Notes: generated from the letters alone by a model not told the origin. A DNA stretch of 64,000 nucleotides from Chenggangzhangella methanolivorans (GCF_019797865.1 NZ_CP081869.1:1488001-1552000); one strand, 5' to 3'; positions 29,596-40,468 are shown, numbered from the stretch's first letter. A program made the numbers and translations.

Positions 29596-32464
29596 GCGCG
29601 CTCCCGCTGGCCTTCCTCGCGCCCTGGATGCTGACGGCGCTGATCGCGCTGCCGGCGCTCTGGCTGCTGCTGCGCCTCACGCCGCCGCGCCCGCGCACCG
29701 TCGACTTCCCGCCGCTTCGCCTGCTGCTCGACGTCGTGGCCAAGCGCGAGACCCCGGCCCGCACGCCATGGTGGCTGCTGCTGCTGCGCCTCGGGCTCGC
29801 CGCGCTGCTGATCTTCGCGCTGGCGAAGCCGATCCTGAACCCGCCGCCGGGCCGCGAGCTCCGGCTCGGGGCCGCTGCTGCGTCGTCGACAATGGCTGGG
29901 CGGCGGCGTCCGAATGGGACGCCCGCCTCGCCGCGGCCGAAGGCGCGCTCCAGTCGGCGGGCGATCAGGGACGCCCCGTCGCGCTGCTCGCGACCGCCGA
30001 GCCGCCGCGCGAGATCGGCCTCGGAACCGCGGAGGCCGCAATCGAGCGGCTCCGGGTGCTGTCGCCCGAACCCTTCGTCGCCGACCGCAGCTTGCCCGCC
30101 GTGGAGGCGTTCCTGAAAGCGCATGCGACCGCGGACGCGGTCTGGATCTCCGACGGGTTGGCGGGCGGCGAGGCCCGCGCCTTCGCCGAGGGCCTGAGGG
30201 CGGCGCTCGGGGGCCGCCCGCTCTCGGTCCGGATTGATCCGACGGGCTCGGCCCGGGCGCTCGCGGCGGCCGAGAACACGCCGGGCGCGATGACCGTCAA
30301 GGCGCTGCGGGCCGAAGCCTCCGGCGCGGAGCCGCTGCGCGTGCGCGCTTCCGACCTGCGGGGCCGTCCGCTCGCCGAGGTCGACGCGGCCTTCGCGGTC
30401 GGCGCGCGGGACGCGACCGCGTCGTTCCAGCTCCCGGTGGAGCTCCGGAACGACATCGCGCGGCTCGAACTCGTCGGCGCCAAGACCGCCGGCGCCGTCC
30501 AGCTGCTCGACCAGCGCTCGAAGCGTCGGTCGATCGGCCTCGTCACCGGCGCGACCGCCGACGTCGCCCAGCCGCTGCTCTCGCCGGTCTACTACGTCAA
30601 CCGCGCGCTCAAGCCTTTCGCGGACGTGCGAGAGGCGCAGGGCCAGGGGCCGAGCCAGGCCGTCGAGCAGTTCGTGGCGGACAAGCTGCCGGTCATCCTG
30701 CTCGCCGACGTCGGCGCGCTGACGCGCGAGGCGCAGGACGCGTTGACGCGCTGGGTCCGGGGCGGCGGCGTGCTGATCCGCTTCGCAGGTCCGCGCCTTG
30801 CGGCGGCGCCGCAGGACGAGCTCTCGCCCGTGCGCCTTCGCCAGGGCGGCCGCATTCTCGGCGGCGCGCTCGCCTGGGAGACGCCGCAGCCGCTTTCTTC
30901 CTACGCAGCCGACAGTCCGTTCGCGCCGCTCGTTCCGCCGAAGGACGTCACCGTCACCCGTCAAGTGCTCGCCGAGCCCGACGCCGACCTGCCGGACCGG
31001 GTGTGGGCGACGCTCGGCGACGGCACGCCGCTCGTCACCGCCGTAAAGCAGGACCGGGGGCTCAGCGTGCTCTTTCATGTGACCGCGGACACGCGCTGGT
31101 CGAACCTGCCGCTTTCTGGCGCGTTCGTGGACATGCTGCGCCGGATCGTCGACCTTGCGGGTTCGAACCCGCCCCCCGCCAAGCCCGAAGGCGCGGCCGC
31201 GGGACAACCGGCCGCCGGCGAGGCCGCGCAGGCGCCTGCGCCGCGCGCCCAGACCCTGCCCCCGACGCGCACGCTCGACGGCTTCGGCGCCTTCCGCAGT
31301 CCACCCGCCACCGCCAAGCCGGTCTCGGTCGACGGCCGCGCCGCCGCGACGCGCGACAACCCTCCGGGCTTCTACGGGCCCGTCGACGCGGGAATCGCGG
31401 TCAATCTGCTGCCCCCCGACGCCGCCCTCGCTCGGCTCGACCTCTCGGGTCTCGACGCCGGCGTCGCGCCCGTGGTCGCCGTCGAGCCGACGCCTGTCGC
31501 GCCTTGGCTGTTCACCGCCGCGGCGCTGCTCGCGATCCTCGACAGCCTCGTTGTCTTCCTGCTGGCCGGCGGCCTCGCGCTCATCGGCCGGACGCCCCGC
31601 GGCGCGGCCAAGGCCGGGGCCGCCGTCGTCCTGCTCGCGGCCTGCGGCCTCGCTCTGGCGGCCGGTCCCGCGCTGGCTCAGACAGCCGCCGAGCGGCCGC
31701 CGGCGGCGACGAAGAAGCAGCCGATCGACGAACGTTTCGCGCTCGAGGCGACGCTCTCCACGCGCCTCGCCTATGTGGCGACCGGAGACCGCGACGTCGA
31801 CCGCGTCTCGAAGGCAGGCCTTGAAGGCCTCACCCAGACGCTCGCCGAACGCACGGCGCTCGAGCCCGGGACGCCGATGGCGGTCGATCCGGCCAAGGAC
31901 GAGCTCTCCTTCTTCCCGCTGATCTACTGGCCCGTCACCGACCGCGCGGCGCAGCTCTCCCCTGAGACGCTTGCGCGCGTCGACGCCTACATGAAGCAGG
32001 GCGGCACGATCCTGTTCGACACCCGCGACGCGCTGACCGCCGGAACCGGCGGCCCGCAGAACGAGGCGCTCCGCCGCCTGCTCGACGGGCTCGACGTGCC
32101 GGCGCTGGAGAAGGCCCCGAAGGAGCACGTCCTGACCAAGGCTTTCTATCTGCTCGACGATTTCCCCGGCCGCTATTCCGGAAGCCCGCTCTGGGTCGAG
32201 GCGCTGCCGCCGGCCGACGAAGGCGAGGACCGACCGGCGCGCGCCGGCGACGGCGTCTCGCCGGTGCTCATCTCTTCCGCGGACTTCGCCGGCGCATGGG
32301 CGGTCGGGGCCGACGGCATGCCGCTGTTCCCGACCTCTTCCGACGAACGCCAGCGCGAGATGGCCTACCGCGTCGGAATCAACATCGTGATGTACACGCT
32401 GACCGGCAACTACAAGGCTGATCAGGTCCACGTTCCTGCGCTGCTCGAGAGGCTCGGGCAGTGA
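29592..32464 (+). CDS. BatA-domain/DUF4159 membrane protein (one frameshift)
   Basis: About 957 residues, ATGA overlap with DUF58. The N-terminal BatA-type membrane pair (LPLAFLAPWMLTALIALPAL and PWWLLLLRLGLAALLIFALA) is followed by a vWA-like periplasmic or cytoplasmic region after a shift near 29875. Two membrane segments lie mid-protein (about residues 635-690), and a C-terminal DUF4159 domain follows with FALEATLSTRLAYVATGD, PLIYWPVTD, GGTILFDTRDA and EMAYRVGINIVMYTLTGNYK. DUF4159 resembles a glutamine-amidotransferase-like fold. Function is unproven; it is always linked to MoxR in this order. Confidence 0.9.
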
Positions 32465-34540
32465 TGAGCATCGACGTCGACTTCGCCCCGCTCATCCCCC
32501 TGCCCGCGCTTCTGGCCCTCGCCTTCGCCGGGATCGTGGTGGCGGGCCTCTGCATCTTCGGCAAGACCCGCGGCGCATGGCTTCGCGCCGGCGCGATCGC
32601 GTGTCTGCTGATCGCGCTCGCCAACCCGTCCTTCACCCGCGAGGACCGCGAGACGCTGACCAACGTGCTGCCCGTGGTGGTGGATCGCTCCGGCAGCCAG
32701 TCGCTCGACGGCCGCAACCGCCAGACCGACGAGGCGCGCCGGCAGCTCGAGGCGCGGCTCTCCGGCCTCAAGGACACCGAGGTTCGCTGGATCGAGGCGG
32801 GCCAGGACGGCTCGGCGAGCGACGGCACCGAGCTCTTCGCCGCGCTTCGCAACGGCCTCGCGGACGTGCCGCCCGAGCGCGTCGCCGGCGCCCTGTTCGT
32901 CACAGACGGCGTGGTCCACGACGTTCCCGGCGCGGCGCGCGACCTCGGGTTTTCGGCTCCGATCCACGCTTTGATCACCGGGCGCCCCGACGAGCGCGAC
33001 CGGCGCGTCGCTCTGACGCTCAGCCCCCGTTTCGGCATCGTCGGCCAGACCCAGCGCATCGGCTTCCGCATCGAGGAGGTCGGCGACGGCCTTGGCCGCC
33101 CGGTTCCCGTCACGATCCGCCGCGACGGCGAGATCATCGACCGCGTCGAGGCGCTGCCGGGCCAGACCACGACGATCGAGGCTCCGGTCGCCCATCCCGG
33201 CGTCAACTTCATCGAAATCGAGGCGGAGGACGCCGGGCGCGAGATCACCACCGTCAACAACCGCGCGGTCGTGCCGATCGACGGCGTGCGCGAGAAGCTG
33301 CGGGTGCTGCTGGTCTCGGGCGAGCCGCATGCGGGCGAGCGCACCTGGCGCAACCTTCTCAAGGCCGACGCCTCGGTCGACCTCGTGCATTTCACCATTC
33401 TCCGTCCGCCGGAAAAACAGGACGGCACGCCGATCAACGAGCTCTCGCTCATCGCCTTCCCGACCCGCGAGCTGTTCTCCCAGAAGATCGACGAGTTCGA
33501 CCTCATCATCTTCGACCGCTACGCCCGTCAGGGCATCCTGCCGATCGTCTATTTCGACAACATCGCGCGCTATGTGCGCGACGGCGGCGCGGTTCTGGTC
33601 GCGGGCGGCCCGGATTACTCGGAGCCGGGCTCGCTCTACGAGACTCCGCTCTCCGCGGTGCTCCCGGCAGAGCCCATGGGCGGCGTGGTGGAGCGCCAGT
33701 TCAAGGCGGCGCTCTCCGAGGTCGGCCGCAAGCATCCGGTGACGCGGGGGCTTCCGGGCTCCGAGCAAAACCCGCCCAGCTGGGCGCCCTGGTTCCGCAT
33801 GGTCGACTCGCGCCTTCGCGAAGGCGATGCGGTGCTGCAGGGGCCGGAGGAGCGTCCGCTGCTCGTGCTCGCCCGCGAGGAGAAGGGCCGCGTCGCCCTG
33901 CTGCTGTCCGACCACGCCTGGCTCTGGGCCCGTGGCTTCGACGGCGGCGGCCCGCATGTCGACCTGCTGCGCCGGCTGTCGCACTGGCTCATGAAGGAGC
34001 CGGACCTCGAGGAAGAGGCGCTGCGCGCGAAAGCGACTGGCAGGACCGTCACCTTCGAACGCCAGACCCTGAAGGACGAGGCCGCGCCCGTGACGGTGAC
34101 GCTGCCGAACGGCCAGTCGCGCGAGATCGCGCTTTGCGCAGGAGGAGCCCGGCCTCTGGCGCGCGACCTTCGAGACGCCCGAACTCGGCCTCCATCGCGT
34201 GACCGACGGCACGTTCTCGACGCTCGTGAACGTCGGCCCGCCGAACCCGCGCGAATTCACCGAAGTCGCGAGCACCGAGCGCCGGCTCGGCCCGCTTGCG
34301 TCGCAGACCGGCGGTTCGACCCGCCGGCTGGAGCCCGAGCCCGGCGCCGCGATCGACGTGCCGCGGATCGTGCCAGTCTCGGCCGGCGCGCGCGCCTCGG
34401 GAGCCGACTGGATCGGCGTCCGGCAGGCGGAGGCGAGCGTCGTCCGCGGCATCGGCATCCTGCCGATCTTCGCCGGGATCCTCGGCCTCATCCTGCTGCT
34501 CGGCGCCTTCGCCGCCACTTGGGCGCGCGAGGGGCGCTGA
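32464..34540 (+). CDS. Large membrane protein of the MoxR operon, glutamine amidotransferase-like fold (one frameshift)
   Basis: About 692 residues; ATG 32464 overlaps the DUF4159 stop (TGATG). Two N-terminal membrane segments (LLALAFAGIVVAGLCIF, WLRAGAIACLLIALANPSF), then a vWA-like site VVDRSGSQSLDGR. A periplasmic beta-rich part is followed by a class I amidotransferase-like domain (LIIFDRYARQGILPIVYFDN, GGAVLVAGGPDYSEPGSLYE) without an obvious catalytic Cys. A last membrane helix closes the chain (GIGILPIFAGILGLILLLGA). One shift near 34135. Completes the MoxR-DUF58-DUF4159 set. Confidence 0.85.
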
Positions 34541-34564
34541 GGACGGTCGTCCCATAATTCGGGC

Positions 34565-34680
34565 TCGAACCTCGCCGTCATGCGCGGCCGAGCCGGACAT
34601 CCACGGCTTCTTCGCAAGGCGCCGCACGAGCCGAAGTCTTGGATACCCGCGCGAAGGCGGAGGGCATGACGAAAGGTCAT
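34565..34680. repeat. Degenerate palindromic intergenic repeat
   Basis: The 236-base gap before marC has no gene. It contains GCCGTCATGCGCGG and GGACATCCACGG on one side and TTGGATACCCGC and GGGCATGACG on the other. These resemble the two halves of the GTCATGCCCGG/CCGGGCATGAC repeat family seen elsewhere in the window, but diverged. Confidence 0.45.
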
Positions 34681-34776
34681 GAGAGAAGGCGGCGGCGTAG
34701 CGCCTTCCGCTCGAGAGGGGGTGGCGTTTCGCCCCCAAACCGTGGATATGCGGAGCGTTGACCCGGGGAACACGCG

Positions 34777-35451
34777 ATGGGCTTCGCGCTCGACGTCTCG
34801 CAGCACTTTCTGCTCGCCGCCGCGGCGTTCTTCTCGATCATCAACCCGATCGGGGGCGCGCTGATCTTCGCGCAGGTGACCGCCGACCGGACCCATGAAG
34901 AGCGCAAGGCGCTCGCGCGCCGCATCGGATTCTACGCCGAGGGCGTGCTGCTCTGTTCGCTCTGGGTCGGGGCGTCGGTGCTCGCCTTCTTCGGCATCAC
35001 TATCGCGGCGCTGAAGATCGCCGGCGGCCTCGTGGTGGCGGCTTCGGCCTGGCGCATGCTCACCGCGCCGGAAGCCCACGAAGACCGCAAGCAGAGCCAG
35101 GCGGACGACGCGATCGGCCAGCCCGACATCGCCTTTTATCCGCTGACAATGCCGCTCACGACGGGCCCGGGCACCATCGCGGTCGCGATCGCGCTCGGCG
35201 CGAACCGTCCGGCCGAGGGTGCGGCCTTCGCGGCTTTCGCCATCGGGGCGTCGCTCGCGGCGATCGCGAACGCGATCGCGATCTGGCTCGCTTACAGCTG
35301 GGCCGACTGGATCACGGGGCTTCTCGGCCCGGGCGGCGTGCGGGTCATCGGCCGGCTCGCGGCCTTCATCCTGCTCTGCGTCGGCGTGCAGATCACGCTG
35401 AACGGCGTCCTCGACGTCTTCCGGATGGCCGGAATCGGCTCGTCGGCTTGA
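34777..35451 (+). CDS. MarC/YhgN family integral membrane protein
   Basis: 224 residues with six predicted membrane helices. Family blocks: FFSIINPIGGALIFAQVT, ALKIAGGLVVAASAWRML, FYPLTMPLTTGPGTIAVAIA and RLAAFILLCVGVQITLNGV. MarC was once linked to multiple antibiotic resistance, but that link was withdrawn, and the transported substrate is unknown. The frame is intact and transcription is probably independent, since repeats separate it from the MoxR operon. Confidence 0.9.
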   Translation: MGFALDVSQHFLLAAAAFFSIINPIGGALIFAQVTADRTHEERKALARRIGFYAEGVLLCSLWVGASVLAFFGITIAALKIAGGLVVAASAWRMLTAPEAHEDRKQSQADDAIGQPDIAFYPLTMPLTTGPGTIAVAIALGANRPAEGAAFAAFAIGASLAAIANAIAIWLAYSWADWITGLLGPGGVRVIGRLAAFILLCVGVQITLNGVLDVFRMAGIGSSA

Positions 35452-35499
35452 TTCGCACGGGCGATGTCCGATTAAACGACGGGAACCCGAGGAGTTTCC

Positions 35500-35826
35500 A
35501 TGTCGTTCGCCCGCATGCGCGTCGCCCTGAACGCGCTCATATGCGCTCTGCTGCTCGCGACCCCCGGCCCGCTCGGCCTCACGACGCCGGCGTTCGCCCA
35601 AACGCCCGGCTACGGACACGCGCGCGGCTCGGCGCTTCCGCCAACGGCTCAGGAGAAGGAGGAATCCTGCGGCCGCGGCAAGGCCACGACCGACTTCGGC
35701 TGGCGGGTCGTCGGGTTCGGCGTCGACACGCTCAAATATCTGATCGGGCTTTTCATCATCCCGATCGGCCTGTTCCTCGTCGTCGTCGGCTGGCTGCTGC
35801 AGATGGTCGAGGCGGTGGTCTGCTGA
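35500..35826 (+). CDS. Small exported membrane protein, 108 residues
   Basis: ATG 35500 with GAGGAG seven bases upstream. A signal-like helix (LNALICALLLATPGPLGLTT) ends at AFAQ, then a hydrophilic part with one Cys (EESCGRG), a C-terminal membrane helix (LIGLFIIPIGLFLVVVGWLL) and a terminal Cys. I do not recognise the family. It follows marC by 48 bases and may be co-transcribed. Confidence 0.7.
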   Translation: MSFARMRVALNALICALLLATPGPLGLTTPAFAQTPGYGHARGSALPPTAQEKEESCGRGKATTDFGWRVVGFGVDTLKYLIGLFIIPIGLFLVVVGWLLQMVEAVVC

Positions 35827-35830
35827 GGCC

Positions 35831-36331
35831 TCAGAACGCTTTCCAGGCCCGCCCGCCGACGGTTTCGGCGGCGCCGGCCGCGAGCTCGCGCCACAGCATG
35901 CGGGCGGGATCGACCGGGCCCGGCATCGTCACCCGCCCCTCGGGGATCCGCGCGAACCCCATGCGCGCGTAATAGGGCTCGTCGCCGACCAGCATCACGA
36001 GCCGATGGCCGGCGGCGGCCGCAGCCTCGAGCGAGGCGTGGATCAGCGCGCGCCCTATGCCCCGGTTCATGAAGGCGGGATCGACGACGAGAGGTCCCAA
36101 CAACTGGACGGAGGCCCCGCCGATGGTGATCGGCGTCATCCGGTTGGAGCCGACGAGCAGCGTGCCGACCTGGGCCGTAAAGGACAGCTGCGGATCGAAG
36201 GCCACGCCCTCGCGCAACCGATAGGCCGAGCGCGCATAGCGGCCGGGGCCGAAGGCGCGCTCCTGAAGACGTTCGATCGCAGGCCCGTCGGCGGGCTGCT
36301 CGTGCAGGATGGTCAGCGGAAGGGAGGTCAT
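35831..36331 (-). CDS. GNAT-family N-acetyltransferase
   Basis: 166 residues from ATG 36331 (GGGAGG ribosome site). GNAT motif A is visible as LGPLVVDPAFMNRGIGRALI, with acetyl-CoA-binding RGIGRAL, preceded by FTAQVGTLLVGSNRMTPI and followed by VMLVGDEPYYARMGF. It resembles the YhbS-type group of predicted N-acetyltransferases. The substrate is unknown. The 237 bases upstream (36332-36568) hold no convincing gene. Confidence 0.88.
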   Translation of the reverse strand: MTSLPLTILHEQPADGPAIERLQERAFGPGRYARSAYRLREGVAFDPQLSFTAQVGTLLVGSNRMTPITIGGASVQLLGPLVVDPAFMNRGIGRALIHASLEAAAAAGHRLVMLVGDEPYYARMGFARIPEGRVTMPGPVDPARMLWRELAAGAAETVGGRAWKAF

Positions 36332-36568
36332 GTCGGCGCTCGCACGCGGATCTCGTTCGGTCCGGCCGTCCGAGCGCCCGGCGGGCGTGCGGTCAGCCGC
36401 GCGTATTCGGCACCTGAAGGCGCCGCGCGGAGCGTCGTCGGAGAAGGAGCGGCGTGACGTCGTGCATGACGGCCGGGCGCATATCATGCGGCGACCCGGA
36501 ACGCCAGCGGGACCGGCGAGAACGGACGAGCCGCGCGCCGCTCGACGGCGCGCGGCCACGACAGGACG

Positions 36569-36931
36569 TCAGTTCGAGCGGCAGCTGCCGGTCTTCGTGG
36601 TCTCCTTGTCGCCGTCGTCATAGGCGATGCTGAGCCGTTCTCCCGAAAGCGCCGTGATCCTCCCGCGGTACCAGCCCTGGCCCTTCCAGTTGCACTCGAC
36701 CTTCGAGCCGACCCGCCAGTCGTAGTCGCGGACCTGGTTCGACGGGCGCGTCTCGCGCGTGCCGTCATCGTAGGCCACGGTCACCTTTCCGCCGGACACG
36801 CTCTCCACCACGCCCGGAAACCAGTGTTCGCCGCCCTTCCACTGGGCCAGCACCCAATCCCCCTTCGAGAACGCGGCGGCGGGCGATGACGCCGCCAGAC
36901 CAAGAGCGATCCCTGCAATCAGACCACGCAT
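36569..36931 (-). CDS. Secreted protein with two Tudor/Agenet-like repeats
   Basis: 120 residues from ATG 36931 (GGGGAAAA upstream). After a signal peptide (MRGLIAGIALGLAASSPAAA) come two SH3-like beta-barrel repeats. The first is KGDWVLAQWKGGEHWFPGVV...GKVTVAYDDGTRETRP, the second SKVECNWKGQGWYRGRITAL...RLSIAYDDGDKETT. The W-K-G/W-x-G-x-I/V and V-A/I-Y-D-D-G pattern is that of Tudor or Agenet domains, better known in eukaryotes as methyl-ligand readers. Here the domain is exported, so chromatin-type binding is not expected. A Cys close to the C-terminus could form a disulfide with the one in ECNW. Confidence 0.75.
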   Translation of the reverse strand: MRGLIAGIALGLAASSPAAAFSKGDWVLAQWKGGEHWFPGVVESVSGGKVTVAYDDGTRETRPSNQVRDYDWRVGSKVECNWKGQGWYRGRITALSGERLSIAYDDGDKETTKTGSCRSN

Positions 36932-37099
36932 GTCGATTTTCCCCGATGGCGCGTGAGCGCGCCGCCGCAATCACGTGAAAATGCGTGAACGGGAGTCAAT
37001 CGAGATCATCGGCGGAGGGGGAGCGGTCCGAGTGACTTTTTCGCGACGCGCCCTCGCATGCGAGCGCCCTATGTCGGCCCTGCACAGGGAGAGTTGAGC

Positions 37100-38078
37100 A
37101 TGGGTCTGCTGGTCGACGGCAAGTGGCAGGACAAGTGGTACGACACGTCGAAATCCGGCGGCCGCTTCGAACGGCAGGCCTCGCAGTTCCGCAACTGGGT
37201 GACGTCCGACGGCGCCGCGGGCCTGAGCGGGGAGGCCGGCTTCAAGGCCGAGGCCGGGCGGTACGCTCTATGTCTCGCTCGCCTGCCCCTGGGCGCACCG
37301 CACGCTGATCTTCCGGAAGCTGAAGGGGCTCGAGAACCTCATCGACGTCTTCGTCGTCGACCCGCGCATGGGCGCGGAAGGCTGGACGTTCGGCGACTTT
37401 CCCGGCGCCTCGGCGCAGGGTGAGCATGGCGAGGCGCGGCTCTACGAGCTCTATCTCAGGGCCGCCCCCGACGCGACGACGCGCGTGACGGTGCCCGTGC
37501 TCTGGGATCGCGAGCGCAAGACGATCGTTTCGAACGAGAGCGCCGAGATCATCCGCATGTTCAACAGCGCCTTCGACGCGCTGACGGGGAACGATCGCGA
37601 CCTCTACCCCGAGCCCCTGCGGGCCGGGATCGACGCGCTGAACGATCGCGTCTACGAGCGGGTCAACAACGGCGTCTATCGCGCGGGCTTCGCCACGAGC
37701 CAGGAAGCCTATGAGGAGGCCTTCGACGCGCTGTTCTCCGAACTCGACGCGCTCGACGAACGGCTGGCGGGCCAGCGCTATCTGATGGGTTCGGCTCTCA
37801 CCGAGGCGGACGTGCGCCTCTTCACGACGCTCGCGCGCTTCGACGCCGTCTATGTCGGGCATTTCAAGTGCAACAAGCGCCGGATCGCCGACTACGCGAA
37901 CCTCTCGGGCTATCTGCGCGACCTGTTCCAGGCCGCCGGCTTCGGAGAGACGGTCGACCTGGCGCATATCAAGACGCACTATTACTGGTCGCACACGACC
38001 ATCAATCCGACGCGGGTGATCCCTAAGGGACCGAAGCTGGATTTTTCCGCGCCGCACGGACGGCAGGGTCTGGGGTAA
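37100..38078 (+). CDS. Glutathionyl-hydroquinone reductase (Xi-class GST, one frameshift)
   Basis: About 326 residues from ATG 37100. Blocks: MGLLVDGKWQDKWYDT, the catalytic cysteine motif LACPWAHRTLIFRKLKGLE, VPVLWDRERKTIVSNESAEI with the ESAEI signature, LYPEPLRAGIDALND, NNGVYRAGFATSQEAYE and HYYWSHTTINPTRVIP. A one-base lesion near 37262 lies just before the CPW motif. Xi-class enzymes (YqjG, PcpF) use glutathione to reduce glutathionyl-hydroquinones formed from quinone damage. Confidence 0.93.
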
Positions 38079-38089
38079 GCGCCCCCGCT

Positions 38090-38207
38090 CTTGTCCCGGA
38101 CTCGATCCGGGACCCAGAACCGAGACGGTTCAAGGAAGGAACGGCGCGCGGTTCGCAACTTTCGGAAACGGCGTCGGCTCTGGGTCCCGGATCGATTCCG
38201 GGACAAG
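38090..38207. repeat. Long palindromic intergenic repeat, copy 1
   Basis: Arms CTTGTCCCGGACTCGATCCG...CCCAGAACCGA (38090-38123) and TCGGCTCTGGGTCCCGGATC...GGGACAAG (38174-38207) are inverted relative to each other with a spacer of 50 bases. A second copy lies at 39661-39777. Confidence 0.85.
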
Positions 38208-38215
38208 ACGAGTCC

Positions 38216-38674
38216 TCACCACCGCCCGTCGCTCTCCGCCTCGCCGTAAAGCTCCGCGAGCCGTCGGCGCGTCGCGGGCGTCGTGTCAGCCGGCAAAGCG
38301 TCGAGCGAAAACCAGCCCCGCTCGGCGATCTCGCGATTGGGCGCGGGCTCTGGCCCTCGCTCGAAACGATCGACCCGGAACAGCGCCACATGGTCCCGAC
38401 CGCCGAACGCAGGGTTGAAGTAGAGCCCGGCGAGAACGAGCCGCTCCGCCCGAAGCCCCGTCTCTTCGATCAATTCCCGCGCAGCCGACGTCGCGGCCGT
38501 CTCTCCCACCTCGACGCCGCCGCCCGGCAGATGCCAGCCCGGCGCATAGCCGTGTCGGACGAGCATGACCCTGCCCTCCCCGTCGCGCGCCGCGACACGC
38601 ACGCCGAGCGTCATGCCGCGCCGCGCGCGGCCCCAGCGGGCGACGACCGCGCGCACGAGCTTCGACTTGAACAT
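38216..38674 (-). CDS. NUDIX hydrolase
   Basis: 152 residues. Complete Nudix box in GGGVEVGETAATSAAREL followed by IEETGL. The N-terminus carries a basic stretch (VRAVVARWGRARRGMTLGVR) and VMLVRHGYAPGWHLPGG. It resembles the small ADP-ribose/NTP pyrophosphohydrolase group common in Rhizobiales; the substrate is not evident. Stands alone, with the repeat immediately after its stop. Confidence 0.9.
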   Translation of the reverse strand: MFKSKLVRAVVARWGRARRGMTLGVRVAARDGEGRVMLVRHGYAPGWHLPGGGVEVGETAATSAARELIEETGLRAERLVLAGLYFNPAFGGRDHVALFRVDRFERGPEPAPNREIAERGWFSLDALPADTTPATRRRLAELYGEAESDGRW

Positions 38675-38773
38675 GTTTGGGTCATCTCCCGCTCATCCCG
38701 CCGCGCAGGATATCATCGCGCCGGCGTGGAAAAGGCGTGGCGGGCGTGGCCGATCCCCCTATAACGGCGCGCG

Positions 38774-39653
38774 ATGACCGTCATCGCCCATCTCCGATCC
38801 GCATCTCGGTCCGCTGCCGAGCTTTTCGCCCATCGACCTGCTGTCGAAGCGGGGTCTCGGCGCCATCAACTATCTGCGCCGGCGAAGGCGCTGGCACGAC
38901 ATGCGGGTGCTCGACCTGCTGGTCGCCGACGTCGTCGACGAGGCGCCGGACGCGGTCGCCGTCACGGGCGACCTCACCAATCTTGGCCTCGAGGGCGAGT
39001 TCCTGCCGGCGGCGCTGTTCCTCGGCCGGCTCGGCCCGCCCGAGAAGGTCGCGGCGATTCCCGGAAACCACGACGCCTATGTGCGCAACGTCGCGGGCGC
39101 GCCCGCGCGGGTGTGGGGCGCGCATATGTCGGGCGACGACGGGCGCGTGGGCTTTCCTTACGTGCGTCGCCACGGGCTCGTCGCCTTGATCGGGCTGTCG
39201 TCGGCGGTGCCCACCTATCCGCTCGCGGCCACCGGCGAGGTCGGCGCGATCCAGCGCGACGCGCTCGGTCCCCTGCTCAGGAGCCTGAAGGACGAGGGTT
39301 TTTTCCGCATCGTGCTGGTGCATCACCCGGTGGCGGAGGACGGCACGCCCTGGCTGCGGCGCCTGCGCGACGCCGCGGAGCTGCGCGAGATCATCGCCCG
39401 CGAAGGCGCCGAGCTCGTGCTGCACGGCCACAACCACGAGCCCGCGAGGGCCGCGATTCCGGGGCCCGACGGCGAGGTGCCGGTGATCGCGGTGCCGTCC
39501 TGCTCCACCGGATTGCTCAGCCACGAGCCGCTTGCGGCCTACAACCTCTACCAGGTCTCGGGCGAGGCCGGCCGCTGGGAGTGCGAATGCGTCACCCGCG
39601 GCTTCACCCGCGAGGGCGACATCAAGGAAACGGACCGGTTCAAGGTGGCGTGA
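38774..39653 (+). CDS. Calcineurin-like metallophosphoesterase (one frameshift)
   Basis: Begins at ATG 38774 (MTVIAHL). One base is missing near 38796, after which the first metal motif reads SDPHLGPLP. Further motifs: VTGDLTNLGLEGE, AIPGNHDAYV, VLVHHPVAEDG and LVLHGHNHEP, the full set for a binuclear phosphoesterase. About 293 residues. Cyclic nucleotide phosphodiesterase-like in layout (CpdA group), but the substrate is not known. Confidence 0.9.
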
Positions 39654-39660
39654 GGCGCCC

Positions 39661-39777
39661 CTTGTCCCGGACTTGATCCGGGACCCAGAACCGACAGCGT
39701 CAGGAAATGGCTGCGAACGGCGGCGTCCTCTTTTGAGGCCCTGTCGGTTCTGGGTCCCGGATCAAGTCCGGGACAAG
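39661..39777. repeat. Long palindromic intergenic repeat, copy 2
   Basis: CTTGTCCCGGACTTGATCCG...CCCAGAACCGACAG and CTGTCGGTTCTGGGTCCCGG...GGGACAAG are nearly perfect inverses. The element starts 8 bases after the phosphoesterase stop and matches the copy at 38090-38207 in its arms but not in its centre. Confidence 0.88.
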
Positions 39778-39798
39778 GGCGGCGGCGTTTCCCGCGCG

Positions 39799-40468
39799 CT
39801 ACAGCGGCAGCATTCCCTTCGCGGACGCGATGATCAGCGCGCCGACCGCAAGCGCCCCGATCCCTGCTCCGAGACCGAACGCGAACAGGAACGCCACGAC
39901 CCCGAGCAGGCGGCGGCGGCCGGACGGCGGCGCGGCGGTTTGCGCGGCGGATGCGGCGGCTTGTGTCTCGGCGGGCGCGGATGCCGTCATCGTGCGGGCG
40001 ACCTCGATCGGTTGAGTTTCTTGGACTGCGCGCTCGTCGTCGACGAGCAGGCGCTCGCGTTCGACGAGGCGGCGGGCGACATAGGCCGTCACCGCCTCGA
40101 CGATCGGCTCGACCTCGGCGCTTTCGGCGAGGCAGATCCGGCCGCGGCGTCCGTCCCGCATCACCCGATAAGTGCGCCGGTCGCGCCCCATCTCGACGAA
40201 CGTCACCATGTCGACGAAGAGCCGCGGACGTTCGCCGGGCGCGAGCCCGACGTCGAAGATGTCGACGTCCTCGGGCGCGGCCGCAAAACACCGGCTCGAG
40301 CGCCTCTTGAAGGATCTCCAGTCGCGCGATCTCGGCCTGGCGCAAGTCCATCACCACGTCGGTCTGCTCGGCGGCTTCGACGCGGGCGCGGCGGAGCGCG
40401 GCCTGAAGCGCGGACGAGGCCGCGCTCCTGGCGTCGGGCGGCCCATCCTCGCTCGGCGTGTCCAGCAT
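39799..40468 (-). CDS. Conserved Rhizobiales protein with C-terminal membrane anchor (one frameshift)
   Basis: From ATG 40468: a helical N-terminus (RSAASSALQAALRRARVEAA, VVMDLRQAEIARLEILQEAL). After a shift near 40285 comes a beta-rich middle (DVDIFDVGLAPGERPRLFVD, MVTFVEMGRDRRTYRVMRDG, VTAYVARRLVERERLLVDDE). An Ala/Pro linker leads to one membrane helix close to the C-terminus (LLGVVAFLFAFGLGAGIGAL). About 222 residues. I recall similar hypothetical proteins across the order, but no function. It is encoded 43 bases downstream of pyc on the same strand. Confidence 0.75.

Noticed and set aside
36332..36568. A further gene between the GNAT and Tudor-like genes.
   Set aside because: Frames here are short, Arg/Gly-rich and lack a ribosome site or any family motif on either strand.
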